DNA of 33,715 nucleotides from CAYNLG01 sp964397995 (GCA_964397995.1 CAYNLG010000039.1:1-33715); one strand, 5' to 3'; counted from the stretch's first letter, positions 23,480-32,323 are shown. Made by a program: numbers and translations. The notes: generated by a model from the letters alone, not told the origin.

Positions 23480-23756
23480 GGAGACGGAACCGTTGCGGCG
23501 CGGCTCTTCTACAACGATTACGAGATGGACGCTCTCGGCCCGAAAGCGGACGCCTGCCACGCCCTGGTGAAGCGGCTGCTCGGGCGCGGCGTGCCGGTGC
23601 ATGGCGGTGGTCACGTGGGGCTTCACGGACCGGCACTCGTGGGTGCCGACTTTCACCGAGGGCGCGTACGACGACGCCCTGCCCCTGGACCGGGACGACC
23701 GGCCGAAGCCGGCGTACGAGGCGATGGCGGCGGCGCTGGCCGAAGCGGGCCGCTGA
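23480..23756 (+). pseudogene. GH10 endo-xylanase remnant with internal deletion
   Basis: Two forward-frame pieces match glycoside hydrolase family 10. The first (about 23490-23600) encodes ARLFYNDYEMDALGPKADAC, then HALVKRLLGRGVPVHG, matching the family pattern LxYNDYN ... K ... LVKxLxxRGVPIDG. The second (23601-23756, another frame) encodes AVVTWGFTDRHSWVPTF, then DRDDRPKPAYEAMAAAL and a stop, matching xWGxTDxxSWxP ... DxxxxPKPAY at the end of GH10 proteins. The segment between them, which holds the nucleophile glutamate (ITELDI region), is missing, and the N-terminal two thirds are absent too. Clearly non-functional. A repeat cluster starts 5 nt after its stop codon. Confidence 0.75.
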
Positions 23757-23760
23757 GCGA

Positions 23761-23910
23761 GGCCGCCGTTTTCCGTAGCACGGGCAGCCTGCCTGTGGGT
23801 TTTGCCTTGCCGTTTTCACACGCCGTGAAAACAACGAAGAAAACTCATGGCCTGGAAGGCCATGCTACGTCGGCCGGCCGCCGTTTTCCGTAGCACGGGC
23901 ATCCTGGGGC
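23761..23910 (+). repeat. Cluster of three imperfect palindromic repeats
   Basis: Copies at 23774-23797 (CGTAGCACGGGCAGCC...), 23846-23869 (reverse orientation, CATGGCC/GGCCATG arms followed by GCTACG), and 23889-23910 (only the left arm kept). The first and third share a longer direct repeat that begins GGCCGCCGTTTTCCGTAGCA (23761-23791 and 23876-23905). All share the CGTAGCA flank with the copies near 18550. Confidence 0.75.
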
Positions 23911-23920
23911 GCCGCCGACG

Positions 23921-24520
23921 TCACGTGCCGTGCAGTTTCAGCGCGACGCGGGCGACGTTGCGGCCGAGGTTCTGGGCCGTGTCGATGCCGAGTTCGTCGC
24001 CGACGATACCGGCCTTGGCGCCGCTGACGAGGGCCCCGCCGAAGTGGGCCGTCGGCCGCCCGTCGCTCACGATGATCATGTCCTGGCAGCCCATGGCGGC
24101 ATGGACGGCCTGGAGCGTGAGTTCCTGGCCGCCGTTGCGGACGCCGCCCACCGCCAGCACGCCGCCCACCTTCCCGCTCCAGCGCCAGCCGTTGCGGCGC
24201 ATCATGACGCAGCGGTCCAGGAGCGCTTTGCACTGGCTGGTCATGGTGCCGAAGTAGACGGGGGTGCCGATGACGATGCCGCCCACGGCCTCGTCGGCCA
24301 GTGTCGGGATGAGGGCCGGGAAGTCGTCGGCGATCGAGCACGTCAGGCCCTCGCCACATCGGCCGCACGCCGTGCACCCGCGCATGTCGCGGCCGGCGAG
24401 CTCGATGCACTCGGTCTCGACGGCGGGGTCGACCTCGGCGGCGGCGGCCAGGCAGGCCTTCATGGCAGCCAGGGTCGTCTTGCCTTTGCGGGGACTGCAA
24501 CAGATGCCCAGGATCTTCAC
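23921..24520 (-). CDS. Flavodoxin-like NAD(P)H/FMN-dependent oxidoreductase
   Basis: A 199-aa flavoprotein of the NADPH-dependent FMN reductase/iron-sulfur flavoprotein type. VKILGICCSPRKGKTTLAAM is the phosphate-binding loop for FMN. CTACGRCGEGLTCSIADDF is a Cys-rich segment common in this family. GGIVIGTPVYFGTMTSQCKA is the second flavin loop, and WSGKVGGVLAVGGVRNGGQE the third. The start is a GTG at 24520 that overlaps the stop of the radical-SAM gene (GTGA), with GGGAG upstream. Last gene of the DUF89-radical SAM-flavodoxin operon, where it may supply electrons to the radical SAM enzyme. That role is an inference. Confidence 0.85.
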   Translation of the reverse strand: MKILGICCSPRKGKTTLAAMKACLAAAAEVDPAVETECIELAGRDMRGCTACGRCGEGLTCSIADDFPALIPTLADEAVGGIVIGTPVYFGTMTSQCKALLDRCVMMRRNGWRWSGKVGGVLAVGGVRNGGQELTLQAVHAAMGCQDMIIVSDGRPTAHFGGALVSGAKAGIVGDELGIDTAQNLGRNVARVALKLHGT

Positions 24521-25482
24521 GGGGTCTCTCCCTTCTCGGGGCCGGCGGGCGGGGGGTCGCCCGCGGCGGCGTAGTAGACGCGGTCCTCGACGGGCCGGGC
24601 CGAGACGAGCCCCACCTCGACGAGGTGCCCGACGTGCTTCGTGACTTCGGTCGGGTGCAGGCCCAGACCGTCGGCGACGTCCCGGATCGTGCACGGCCGC
24701 CGCTTCAAGGTCTCCAGAACGGCCTCGCGGGCGTCGGCAAAGGCGCGGTCCTCGTGCGTGCCGCGAAAGTCGGCGACGACCTCGGCGGGCGGGTCGAACC
24801 GCGCCGCCAGCGCCTCCAGGTGCGCCTTCGCCACCGGCCGCGCGTCCGGCTCCGCCGGCGGCCGCGTCACCGTGTTGAGCTGGACCCGGTCGGGGCCGAG
24901 GCGCCGGGCGAGGGCCGCAATGCGGTCGGCGGAGGCCTCGTCGTCGTTGACGCCCGCGACGAAGACGACCTCCAGCCAGACCTGGCCCGCGAAGTCGCGG
25001 ACGAACCGCTCCAGGCCCGCGACCATCTCCTCGAAGGTGAGTCCGGCCGCGGGGCGGTTGATCCGCTGCCACGTCGCGGCGTCGCCGGCATCGAGCGAGG
25101 GCACCACGAGGTCGGCCCGCATGAGGGCCGCGCGGACCTCGGGCCGGCCCAGGAGCGCCCCGTTGGTAAGCACCGCGACCGGCACGTCCGTCATCGCCTT
25201 GATGCCGGCGATGAGCGGGCCGAGGTCGGCGTACAGGGTCGGCTCGCCGGAGCCGGAGAGCGTCACGTAGTCGGGCTCGGCGGCGAGGGCCTCGCGGAGC
25301 TCGGCCAGGACCGTCTCGACGGGGACCCAGGCGGCCCGGGCGGTCGTCTTGTCCGTGGTCGCGCAGAGCTGGCAGTAGATGCAGTCGTACGGGCAGGTCT
25401 TCATCGGCACCAGGTCGACCCCGAGCGACCGGCCGAGCCGGCGCGACGGCACCGGGCCGAAGACGTGTTTCGTCGGGCTCAT
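24517..25482 (-). CDS. Radical SAM protein with C-terminal winged helix (COG0731-like)
   Basis: A 321-aa protein. HVFGPVPSRRLGRSLGVDLV, followed by PMKTCPYDCIYCQLC, is the signature opening of the COG0731 Fe-S oxidoreductase family. C30-x3-C34-x2-C37 binds the SAM cluster, with SGSGEPTLY and PVAVLTNGALLGRPEVR downstream. Residues about 255-315 form a winged helix (CTIRDVADGLGLHPTEVTKH, then VGHLVEVGLVSARP), which would bind nucleic acid or a partner. It starts at an ATG that overlaps the DUF89 stop (ATGA), with GGAGGG upstream, and overlaps the next gene at its stop. Its substrate is not known. The three overlapping genes suggest a joint pathway. Confidence 0.85.
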   Translation of the reverse strand: MSPTKHVFGPVPSRRLGRSLGVDLVPMKTCPYDCIYCQLCATTDKTTARAAWVPVETVLAELREALAAEPDYVTLSGSGEPTLYADLGPLIAGIKAMTDVPVAVLTNGALLGRPEVRAALMRADLVVPSLDAGDAATWQRINRPAAGLTFEEMVAGLERFVRDFAGQVWLEVVFVAGVNDDEASADRIAALARRLGPDRVQLNTVTRPPAEPDARPVAKAHLEALAARFDPPAEVVADFRGTHEDRAFADAREAVLETLKRRPCTIRDVADGLGLHPTEVTKHVGHLVEVGLVSARPVEDRVYYAAAGDPPPAGPEKGETP

Positions 25483-26345
25483 GGCAATCCCTCCGGTCGG
25501 TGCAGGCGGCACACCAGGTCGCCGCATGCGCAGCCGAGGTGGCGGGCGATGACCGGGCACTTGGCCATCAGGATGAACGCGCAGGGGCGCGGGGCGTCGC
25601 TCAGGGTCTCGAAGTTGCCCTGGCCCTTGGCGATGACGAGGTCGGCGGCGTCGAAGCGGGCGCGGAACGTCTCCGAGCACTCCGCCAGGACCGTGCCCGG
25701 GGCGTCGCTGCCGTTGTCGATGACCTCGACGAGGTCCGCCAGGCCCGCGGCCTCGGCGTCGGCCCGGGTGGCGTCGTTCAGGATAGGCCGCCCCCGGACG
25801 GCCACCGTCACACGCTCGGTCGGCAACCGCTCGATCAGCAGCCGGTCGAAGACGATCTCGCCGGCGTTGTCGGTGAGGTAGAGGATGCGGCCGGCGGCGC
25901 GGGCGGCGTCGCGGAGGGCGGCGGGGGTGCCGACGACGGGGGCCTCCAGGCAGCGGCCAAGGGCGGCGCGGATGTCGTCTTCGGTCAGGCCGGACTTCGC
26001 GCCGAGGTCGATGACGTTGCCCGCGATGGCCGCCCGCACGGCCGCCCCGAACGGGTCGGCCGCCGCCGCCACGCGGGCCTCCATGTCCGGCAGCAGCTCG
26101 GCCGCCAGGGCGTTGAACCGTCGCTTGGCGCCGCGGTACGGGTCGCCGTCGCCGACCGTCTCGCGCACCAGGCGGTGGATGCCGAGGCTCATGACGGGCG
26201 GCGGGGCGGTCAGGTCGAGGTCGGCGGCGAGGCGGAGGACGCGGCGGAGGAGGTCGACGTGGACGGCCTCGTCGTCGGTGGCAAGGCGGGCCGCCTCCAG
26301 GGCCTGCCTCAGGAAACACGGGATGCACTCGGCGTAGGTCCGCAC
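25479..26345 (-). CDS. DUF89 damage-control phosphatase-like protein
   Basis: A 288-aa DUF89/ARMT1-family protein. Members are metal-dependent phosphatases thought to remove harmful sugar- or cofactor-phosphates. The N-terminal ECIPCFLRQALEAARL contains the CxxC of the prokaryotic subgroup. Core motifs are GNVIDLGAKSG, ILYLTDNAGEIVFDRLLIE (the metal-binding D-N-x-G-E), VAVRGRPILNDATRADAE, and LVIAKGQGNFETLS. It ends with a Cys cluster (GCACGDLVCR). The start is a GTG at 26345 with GGAGG 7 nt upstream. First gene of a three-gene overlapping operon. Confidence 0.88.
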   Translation of the reverse strand: MRTYAECIPCFLRQALEAARLATDDEAVHVDLLRRVLRLAADLDLTAPPPVMSLGIHRLVRETVGDGDPYRGAKRRFNALAAELLPDMEARVAAAADPFGAAVRAAIAGNVIDLGAKSGLTEDDIRAALGRCLEAPVVGTPAALRDAARAAGRILYLTDNAGEIVFDRLLIERLPTERVTVAVRGRPILNDATRADAEAAGLADLVEVIDNGSDAPGTVLAECSETFRARFDAADLVIAKGQGNFETLSDAPRPCAFILMAKCPVIARHLGCACGDLVCRLHRPEGLP

Positions 26346-26384
26346 GACGGGTCCTCCGGGCCGCCTGGGGCGGCAAATCCCCGG

Positions 26385-26412
26385 AGTATACCGCGCGGGG
26401 CGCGGATGAAAA
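26385..26412 (-). promoter_or_regulatory. Predicted promoter of the DUF89 operon
   Basis: On the minus strand TTTTCA (26407-26412), a 16-nt spacer, and TATACT (26385-26390). The predicted start lies about 33 nt before the GTG at 26345. Confidence 0.5.
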
Positions 26413-26451
26413 GGGCGAACCCGAGGGAACGGACGCGCGCCGTGGGCGGCC

Positions 26452-29400
26452 CTACGGCCGCGCCACCTCCTCCGACGCGTCCAGCACCCGCCGCACCTTC
26501 ACCGCCAGGTCCAACACGCTGAAGGGCTTCTGGACGAAGTGCAGCCCCGCGTCCAGGACGCCCCGGTGCGCGATCGCGTTGGCCGTGTACCCCGACATGA
26601 AGAGGCACTTGAGGTCGGACCGCTCGGCGCGGAGGCGGTCCCAGAGGTCGCGGCCGCTCAGTTGGGGCATCACGACGTCCGTCAGGAGCAGGTGGAGCGG
26701 CCCGTCGTGAGCCGCGGCTGCCGCCAGGGCGTCTTCCGGCAGGCGCTCGGCCAGCACCGCGTACCCGAGCCTGCGGAGGACCTGCTCGCAGAGGCCCAGC
26801 AGGGACGCTTCGTCCTCGACCACGAGAACCGTCTCGGTGCCCCTGGGCAGTTCGCTGATCTCCGGGGTGGCCGGCGCGGCCTCGGCCCGGCGGTCGCAGC
26901 GGGGCAGGTAGATGCGGAAGGTGGTGCCCTGGCCCGGCTCGGAGTAGACGTGGACGAAGCCCCGGTTCTGCTTGGCGATGCCGTAGACGGTCGCGAGGCC
27001 CAGGCCGGTGCCCTCGGTCGCGGACTTCGTCGTGAAGAACGGTTCGAAGATGTTATCGAGCGTCTCGGCGTCCATGCCGGACCCGTCGTCGCTGACGGCC
27101 AGCATCACGTAACGTCCGGGGTCAACCTCGGCGTGACGGTCGGCATAGTGCGCGTCGATCTCAACATTGTGGGTCTCGATGGTCAGCGTCCCGACGCCGC
27201 CGATGGCGTCGCGGGCGTTGACGGCCAAGTTCGCGAGGACTTGGTCCACCTGGGCGGGGTCCATCTCGACGCTCCCCAAGTCGGCGTCGGGATGCCAGCG
27301 GAGGTCGATGTCCTCGCCGATGAGGCGCTGGAGCATCTTGAGCATGCACCCGATCGTGTCGTTCAGGTCAAGGACCTTCGGGGCGATGGTCTGCTTGCGG
27401 GCGAAGGCGAGGAGCTGGCGCGTGAGGGCGGCGGAGCGGCGGCCCGCGCCGCGGATCTCCAGGAGCTGCTCGTGGACGTGGCCGGAGGCGTCGGTTTCGG
27501 CCAGGAGGAGTTCGGTGTAGCCGAGGATGGTCTGGAGCATGTTGTTGAAGTCGTGGGCGACGCCGCCGGCGAGGCGGCCGACGGCCTCCAGCTTCTGCGC
27601 CTGGCGGAGCTGGTCCTGGAGGACCTTCTGCTCGGTCACGTCGACGCCGTAGATGTTGGCGTACCCCTCGTCGGCGACGGGCATCCAGCGGAAGTCGAAG
27701 ACGGCGCCCGCGTGGCGGACCTCGCGACGGACGACCATGCCGGTCTCGAAGGCCTCGACCACGCACTGGCGCCATGCCTCGGGGGCCGGGGCCCCGACTT
27801 GGCAGCCCTGTGCCTCCAGGATGCGCGTCGCGGCAGCGTTGGCGTGGAGGACCGGCCCGTCGCGGGCGACGCGAAGGACCGGGTACGGGTTCTCGTCGGG
27901 GAAACGGGCGAGGCTCCCCGCGCGGGCCTCGCTCTGGGCAAGTTGCTGGTTCGTGGCCCGGAGTTGCTGGTTGACGGCCTGGAGTTGCTGCTCGGAAGAA
28001 CGGAGTTGCTGATTCGCGGCCGCAAGCTGNNNNNNNNNNNNNNNNNNNNNNNNNNNNNNNNNNNNNNNNNNNNNNNNNNNNNNNNNNNNNNNNNNNNNNN
28101 NNNNNNNNNNNNNNNNNNNNNNNNNNNNNCCGCAAGCTGTTGATTGGCGGCCTGGAGTTGCTGCTCGGAAGAACGGAGTTGCTGATTCGCGGCCTCCAGC
28201 TGCTGGTTGGCGGCCTGGAGTTGCTGCTCGGAAGAACGGAGTTGCTGATTCGCGGCCGCAAGCTGTTGATTGGCGGCCTGGAGTTGCTGCTCGGAAGAAC
28301 GGAGTTGCTGGTTGTTGGCCTCCAGCTGCTGGTTGGCGGCACGCAGGTGCTGCTCGGTCGCGCAGAGCTGCCGGTTCGCGGCAACGAGCCGTTCGTTCGC
28401 CTCGCGCGCAGCCCGGACGGCCCGGCGACGGGCGATAGCCGCCCCCAGGCGTCGGGCAATGCCGTCGATCAGGGCCCGCTCTTCCACGAGGAACGGCCCC
28501 GCGTCGAGGTCCGGCTTCTCTTCCAGAAGGGCGACCTCGACAGCGCCGACCTCCTCGCCGTCGACCCGGATGGCGGCTTGCTGCATCCACGGGGTGTCGC
28601 GGAAGCCCTCGGTCGCGTACGTTTCTCCGTCGAGGCGGATGCGGGCGGCCGTGACGGCCGGGTACTGCCAGCCGGGAGGCAAGCACTCGGCGACGCCCTG
28701 GAGGATTTCCTCGAGGGGAAGGTCGGGGTCGGCCGTCAGGCGGGAGACGCCGTGGAGGCACGTCAGTTCCTTGACGCGTTCGCCCAGGTCGTGGCCGGTC
28801 TGGCGGAGCTTGCGGTTGACCTCCTTCAGGCGGACCTCGGCCTCCACCCGGTCGGTGATATCCAGGGCGTAGCCGACGGTGCCCTCGGGCTCGCCGTCGG
28901 CGTCCCGCAGGAGCGAGACCGAAAGGTGGGCGTGGAAGACCTCGCCGGACCGCCGCCGCATCGGAATCTCGAGATCGGTCTCGTCGGCGCCGCGGAGGCG
29001 CGCCTGGACGACGTCATGGAACGTCGTCCGGTGCTCGTCGGGGAAGAGCATCCCGACCGGCTGGAGGAGAACCTCCTCTTCGGCGTAGCCATGGGTCCGC
29101 TCGGCACCGCGGTTCCAACTGGTGATGCGGCCCTCAAGGTCGGTGGTCACGACGGCGTCGTGGACCTGGTCCAGGACGCGGGCCTGCCGCACGAGCTTGC
29201 GATGGGACTCCTTGAGGTCGGTGATGTCCTGGGCGACTTCGATGGCACCGACGACCTTGCCGGTGGCATCGCGAACGGGGGCCGCGCGCGACAGCCAGCA
29301 GCCCTGCCTCTCGGGCCAGTGGTCCTGATTCCAGGGAGTCAGTTCGCTCTCGGCGGGCTCGCCCGTCTCGATGGCGGTGATGACGGGGCAGCCGCGGCAC

Positions 29401-29579
29401 GGGTTCGACAGACCCCAGGCCTCGTAGCAAGGCTTGTCGCGGATAGCCTCGGGCGACAGGCCCGTGGCCTCCAGATAGGCCCGGTTGGCCCAGGCGATGC
29501 GGTTCTGCCGGTCGTGAAAGGCGATGATCAGCGGCGCCTGGTCCAGCAGGTCGGCCTTGGTCCAGCGTGGCGACACCAC
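26452..29579 (-). CDS. Hybrid sensor histidine kinase with PAS/GAF domains and receiver, split by an assembly gap
   Basis: One gene read through 100 N. The N-terminal part (29579-28130) has PAS 1 (DQAPLIIAFHDRQNRIAWAN, with a Cys cluster NPCRGCPVI), PAS 2 (DQVHDAVVTTDLEGRITSWN), a GAF-like region (LHGVSRLTADPDLPLEEILQ), then a coiled coil of heptads (QQLRSSE, QQLQAAN, QQLAAAN). The C-terminal part (28029-26452) resumes the coiled coil and has PAS 3, the H-box GGVAHDFNNMLQTILGY, the ATPase N/G boxes (NLAVNARDAIG, GTGLGLATVYG), and a receiver domain with phospho-acceptor Asp in LLLTDVVMPQ. No membrane segment is visible, so it is probably cytosolic. The start GTG follows GGGAGGGAG. It lies 28 nt after a CheD-like gene. 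The real length is unknown because the gap is a placeholder. Confidence 0.88.
27939..28345 (-). repeat. 63-bp heptad-coding tandem repeat around the assembly gap
   Basis: Near-identical 63-bp units (three heptads each) flank the N run at 28030-28129. A shared core on the plus strand reads TTGCTGCTCGGAAGAACGGA. The identity on both sides explains why the assembler broke here, so the true copy number is unknown. Confidence 0.85.
28030..28129. other. Assembly gap (100 N)
   Basis: Exactly 100 undetermined bases, a standard scaffold placeholder. It lies inside the repeat of the hybrid kinase gene, and the two flanks are in different apparent frames only because the gap length is arbitrary. Confidence 0.99.
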
Positions 29580-29607
29580 TCTCCCTCCCCACGGTTCGGT
29601 CACGTCG

Positions 29608-30135
29608 TCAGACCACGCCGGCGGGGGTGCGTTCGCCGGGCCGCGCGGCCTCCCACAGCGTCTTCAGGGGTCCGTCTCCGAGGGTATAGGCAACGCGGCC
29701 GACGGCCACGTCCAGTTGGCAACTGCGGCGCTCGGTGCCCCCCGTGTCGCGCGCGACGACGGTGAGGCCCGCGCGCTGCAGCAAGGCGTCGAGCGACGCG
29801 ACGATCTCCGGCCCCGGGCTCGCGTGCTCCGGCCCGAGGACGTTGGCCCCGCCGACCAGGCAGACCGCCCACCCGTCCCGCTGGCCGGCCCCGAGGTCGG
29901 CCAAGGACTCGAGAAGCCTCTCGAGGGCGTCGGCGGCGTACCGGGTGCGCGGCCGGTCGGGGGTGTCGGGCCCGGCGGCGGCACCGGGCAACATGACGTG
30001 GGCCATGCCGCCGGCGCCTTCGGCCACGTCACAGGCCGCGACGACCACGCACGAGCCGATGGCACTCGCGCGGAGCAGGCACGCCCCGCGGCAGGCGCGG
30101 ACCTCGCCGGACGCGACACTCAACTCGACGGACAT
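29608..30135 (-). CDS. cheD: CheD-like receptor glutamine deamidase
   Basis: A 175-aa protein with the CheD signature SAIGSCVVVAACD, then GGMAHVMLPG. C29 and H46 match the catalytic Cys and His of CheD, which deamidates glutamines in chemoreceptors. The middle VCLVGGANVLG matches the family's GGA segment, and a later DTGGTERRSCQLDVAVGRV matches the G-G-x-x-GR-x-x-x-F/L pattern. The start ATG at 30135 has only a weak ribosome site. A promoter lies at 30194-30223. No receptor, cheA or cheC is present; instead it is followed by the hybrid kinase, which suggests that it modifies or regulates that sensor. That link is inference. Confidence 0.78.
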   Translation of the reverse strand: MSVELSVASGEVRACRGACLLRASAIGSCVVVAACDVAEGAGGMAHVMLPGAAAGPDTPDRPRTRYAADALERLLESLADLGAGQRDGWAVCLVGGANVLGPEHASPGPEIVASLDALLQRAGLTVVARDTGGTERRSCQLDVAVGRVAYTLGDGPLKTLWEAARPGERTPAGVV

Positions 30136-30193
30136 GGGCGTTCCCCATCACCCGAGACACGTTCATCTGCTGCTCGCGCCCGCGACGCTCCCC

Positions 30194-30223
30194 ATTGTAT
30201 CCCATCGACCGAGAGCTTGTCAC
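30194..30223 (-). promoter_or_regulatory. Predicted promoter of the cheD-kinase pair
   Basis: On the minus strand GTGACA (30218-30223), an 18-nt spacer, and TACAAT (30194-30199). Lies about 60 nt upstream of the CheD ATG and is divergent from the mutL promoter. Confidence 0.55.
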
Positions 30224-30248
30224 CCCCTAGTTGCCGCGCGGGCCAACC

Positions 30249-30278
30249 TTGCGTCGCCGCCGGCCCGTGCCCTATAAT
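30249..30278 (+). promoter_or_regulatory. Predicted promoter of mutL
   Basis: TTGCGT (30249-30254), an 18-nt spacer, and a consensus TATAAT (30273-30278). The predicted start near 30285 leaves about 29 nt before the ATG at 30314. Confidence 0.7.
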
Positions 30279-30313
30279 GCCGCCCACGAGCCGTCGGAGC
30301 CCCCGGAGCCGCC

Positions 30314-32212
30314 ATGCCCCTGATCCGCGTCCTGCCCGAGACGCTCGTCAACCAGATTGCCGCCGGCGAGGTCATCGAGCGGCCGGCGAGCGTCGTCAAG
30401 GAGCTGCTGGAGAACGCGCTGGACGCGGGGGCGGGGCGTGTGACGGTCGAGCTGGAGAAGGCCGGCAAGGCCCTCATCCGCGTCAGCGACGACGGCCAGG
30501 GCATGGCCCCGGAGGACGTGCCGCTCGCCCTGGCGAGCCACGCCACCAGCAAGGTGACCGCCGCCGAGGACCTGGAGGCGATTACGACGCTGGGGTTCCG
30601 GGGCGAGGCCCTGGCGTCGATCGCGTCCGTCGCGGACGTCCGCCTCGTGAGCCGCCCGACCGACGCCCTGGAGGCCACCGAGGTGGAGGCGGGCGGCGGG
30701 CGCGTCGGCGAGCCGCGCCCCGCGGCCGGGCCGGTCGGCACCACCGTCGAGGTCCGGAACCTCTTCCGCTACATCCCCGCGCGGCGAAAGTTCCTGAAGA
30801 CCGACGCCACCGAGATGGGCCACTGCACCGAGCAGGTGACGCGGGCGGCCCTGGCGTACCCGGCGGTGCACCTGGCGGTCGCGCACAACGGGCGAACCGT
30901 GTACGAGTTGCCGCCCGCCGAGACCGTGCGGGAGCGGGTGACGGCGTTCTTCGGGGCGGAGCTCGGCGAGGCGCTGGTGACGGTCGAGGCCGAGGGCCCG
31001 GCCGGGCGGATTACGGGCCTGGTGGCCCCGCCCCCCGTCGGCCGCGCCACCGGCCGGCACCAGTACCTCTTCGTCAACGGGCGATACGTCTGGGACCGCA
31101 GTCTGCTGCACGCCCTGCGCGAGGCGTACCGGGGTCTGCTGGAGGGGCGGCAACAGCCGGTGGCGTTCCTCTTTCTGACGGTGCCGCCGGAGCGCGTGGA
31201 CGTCAACGTGCACCCGACGAAGACGGAGGTGCGGCTGCGGGACGGGCATCTGCTGTACGGGGAGGTGCTGGCGGCCATCCGGGAGAAGCTGCTGGGGCCG
31301 GGCCTCGCGCCGCACGTGCGGATGCCCGGCGCGGACGGCGACGAGGCGGCCGAGGGCGAGGACGCGCGGTCGCGGCGGGTGCGCGAGGCCCTGGCGGACT
31401 TCCTGCGGGCGCCGCCGCAGCAACACCACATGGACTTCCATAGGCGGCGCGCGGCCGGCTGCGGCAGCACGGCCTCGTCGCGGGTCACCCCGCCGCCCCA
31501 CGCGACGGGGCACGCGGCCGAGGCGGACTCGGGCGGCACGGCGACGGGCGCGCGACCGCGCGCGGCCGCGGAGGCCGAGGGCGCCGGCGAGGGCCCCGCC
31601 CTGCCCCACGCCATCCAGATTCACAACACGTACCTGGTGGCCGAGACGGCCGACGGCATCGTCATCGTCGATCAGCACGCCCTGCACGAGCGGGTCCTCT
31701 TTGAGGATCTGATGGCGCGGCTGGAGGCGGGGCCGCTCCAGGGCCAGCGGCTGCTGGTGCCCGTGACGGTCGACGCGACGGACCGGGAGATGGCGGCCGC
31801 CGAGGAGCACACCGAGGCGCTCGCGCGGCTGGGGATGGACGTGGCGGCCTTGGGGCCGCGCACGCTGGGCGTCCGTTCGGTTCCGACACTGCTCGCGAAG
31901 GCCGACCCGGAGGCGACGCTACGCGACTTCCTGGCGTGGGTGCTGGAGTGCGACGACCCGCCGACGGCGCGCCAGGTGCTGGAGCAGCTGGCCCACGTGG
32001 CCGCGTGCCGCGCGGCCGTCAAGGCGGGCGACCCGCTCCAGCCGGAGGAGGTGCGGGCGCTGCTGGCGCACCGGGAGGCGGCGCGGCTGGCGTCGACGTG
32101 CCCGCACGGGCGGCCGACGGCCCTGGTCCTGAGCAAGTCGGACCTGGAGAAGCAGTTCGGGCGGGACTACGCGGCGGGGGGCGCGGTGACAGACGAGGGG
32201 TTGCCGTTCTAG
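30314..32212 (+). CDS. mutL: DNA mismatch repair protein MutL
   Basis: MutL, 632 aa, couples mismatch recognition by MutS to strand incision. The N-terminal GHKL ATPase has VNQIAAGEVIERPASVVKEL, ENALDAGAGRV (Mg-binding N), DDGQGM, and TLGFRGEALASIASV. RHQYLFVNGRYVWD and VDVNVHPTKTEVRL complete this half. A Pro/Ala-rich linker lies at about 375-435. The C-terminal dimerisation domain keeps DQHALHERVLFE, the DQHA(x)2E(x)4E endonuclease motif, and CPHGRPTALVLSK, so this MutL should nick DNA itself, as in bacteria without MutH. Start supported by CGGAG and a consensus promoter. Confidence 0.96.
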   Translation: MPLIRVLPETLVNQIAAGEVIERPASVVKELLENALDAGAGRVTVELEKAGKALIRVSDDGQGMAPEDVPLALASHATSKVTAAEDLEAITTLGFRGEALASIASVADVRLVSRPTDALEATEVEAGGGRVGEPRPAAGPVGTTVEVRNLFRYIPARRKFLKTDATEMGHCTEQVTRAALAYPAVHLAVAHNGRTVYELPPAETVRERVTAFFGAELGEALVTVEAEGPAGRITGLVAPPPVGRATGRHQYLFVNGRYVWDRSLLHALREAYRGLLEGRQQPVAFLFLTVPPERVDVNVHPTKTEVRLRDGHLLYGEVLAAIREKLLGPGLAPHVRMPGADGDEAAEGEDARSRRVREALADFLRAPPQQHHMDFHRRRAAGCGSTASSRVTPPPHATGHAAEADSGGTATGARPRAAAEAEGAGEGPALPHAIQIHNTYLVAETADGIVIVDQHALHERVLFEDLMARLEAGPLQGQRLLVPVTVDATDREMAAAEEHTEALARLGMDVAALGPRTLGVRSVPTLLAKADPEATLRDFLAWVLECDDPPTARQVLEQLAHVAACRAAVKAGDPLQPEEVRALLAHREAARLASTCPHGRPTALVLSKSDLEKQFGRDYAAGGAVTDEGLPF

Positions 32213-32294
32213 CGGGGGGCGCGACGCAACGCCCGGAACAGACTTTTCCCGGCCCCTTGCGGTACGCCCCGACCCGGCCGCCTTCCGATTCCGA

Positions 32295-32323
32295 TTGGCC
32301 CGCGCGGCCTCCGGCGGTATGCT
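32295..32323 (+). promoter_or_regulatory. Promoter of the broken membrane-protein gene
   Basis: TTGGCC (32295-32300), a 17-nt spacer, and TATGCT (32318-32323). Predicted start about 32 nt before the ATG at 32362. Confidence 0.5.

Noticed and set aside
22337..23893. A 518-codon plus-strand frame opposite the anSME gene
   Set aside because: Mostly antisense shadow; only its segment near 23490-23600 is real coding signal, assigned to the GH10 remnant.
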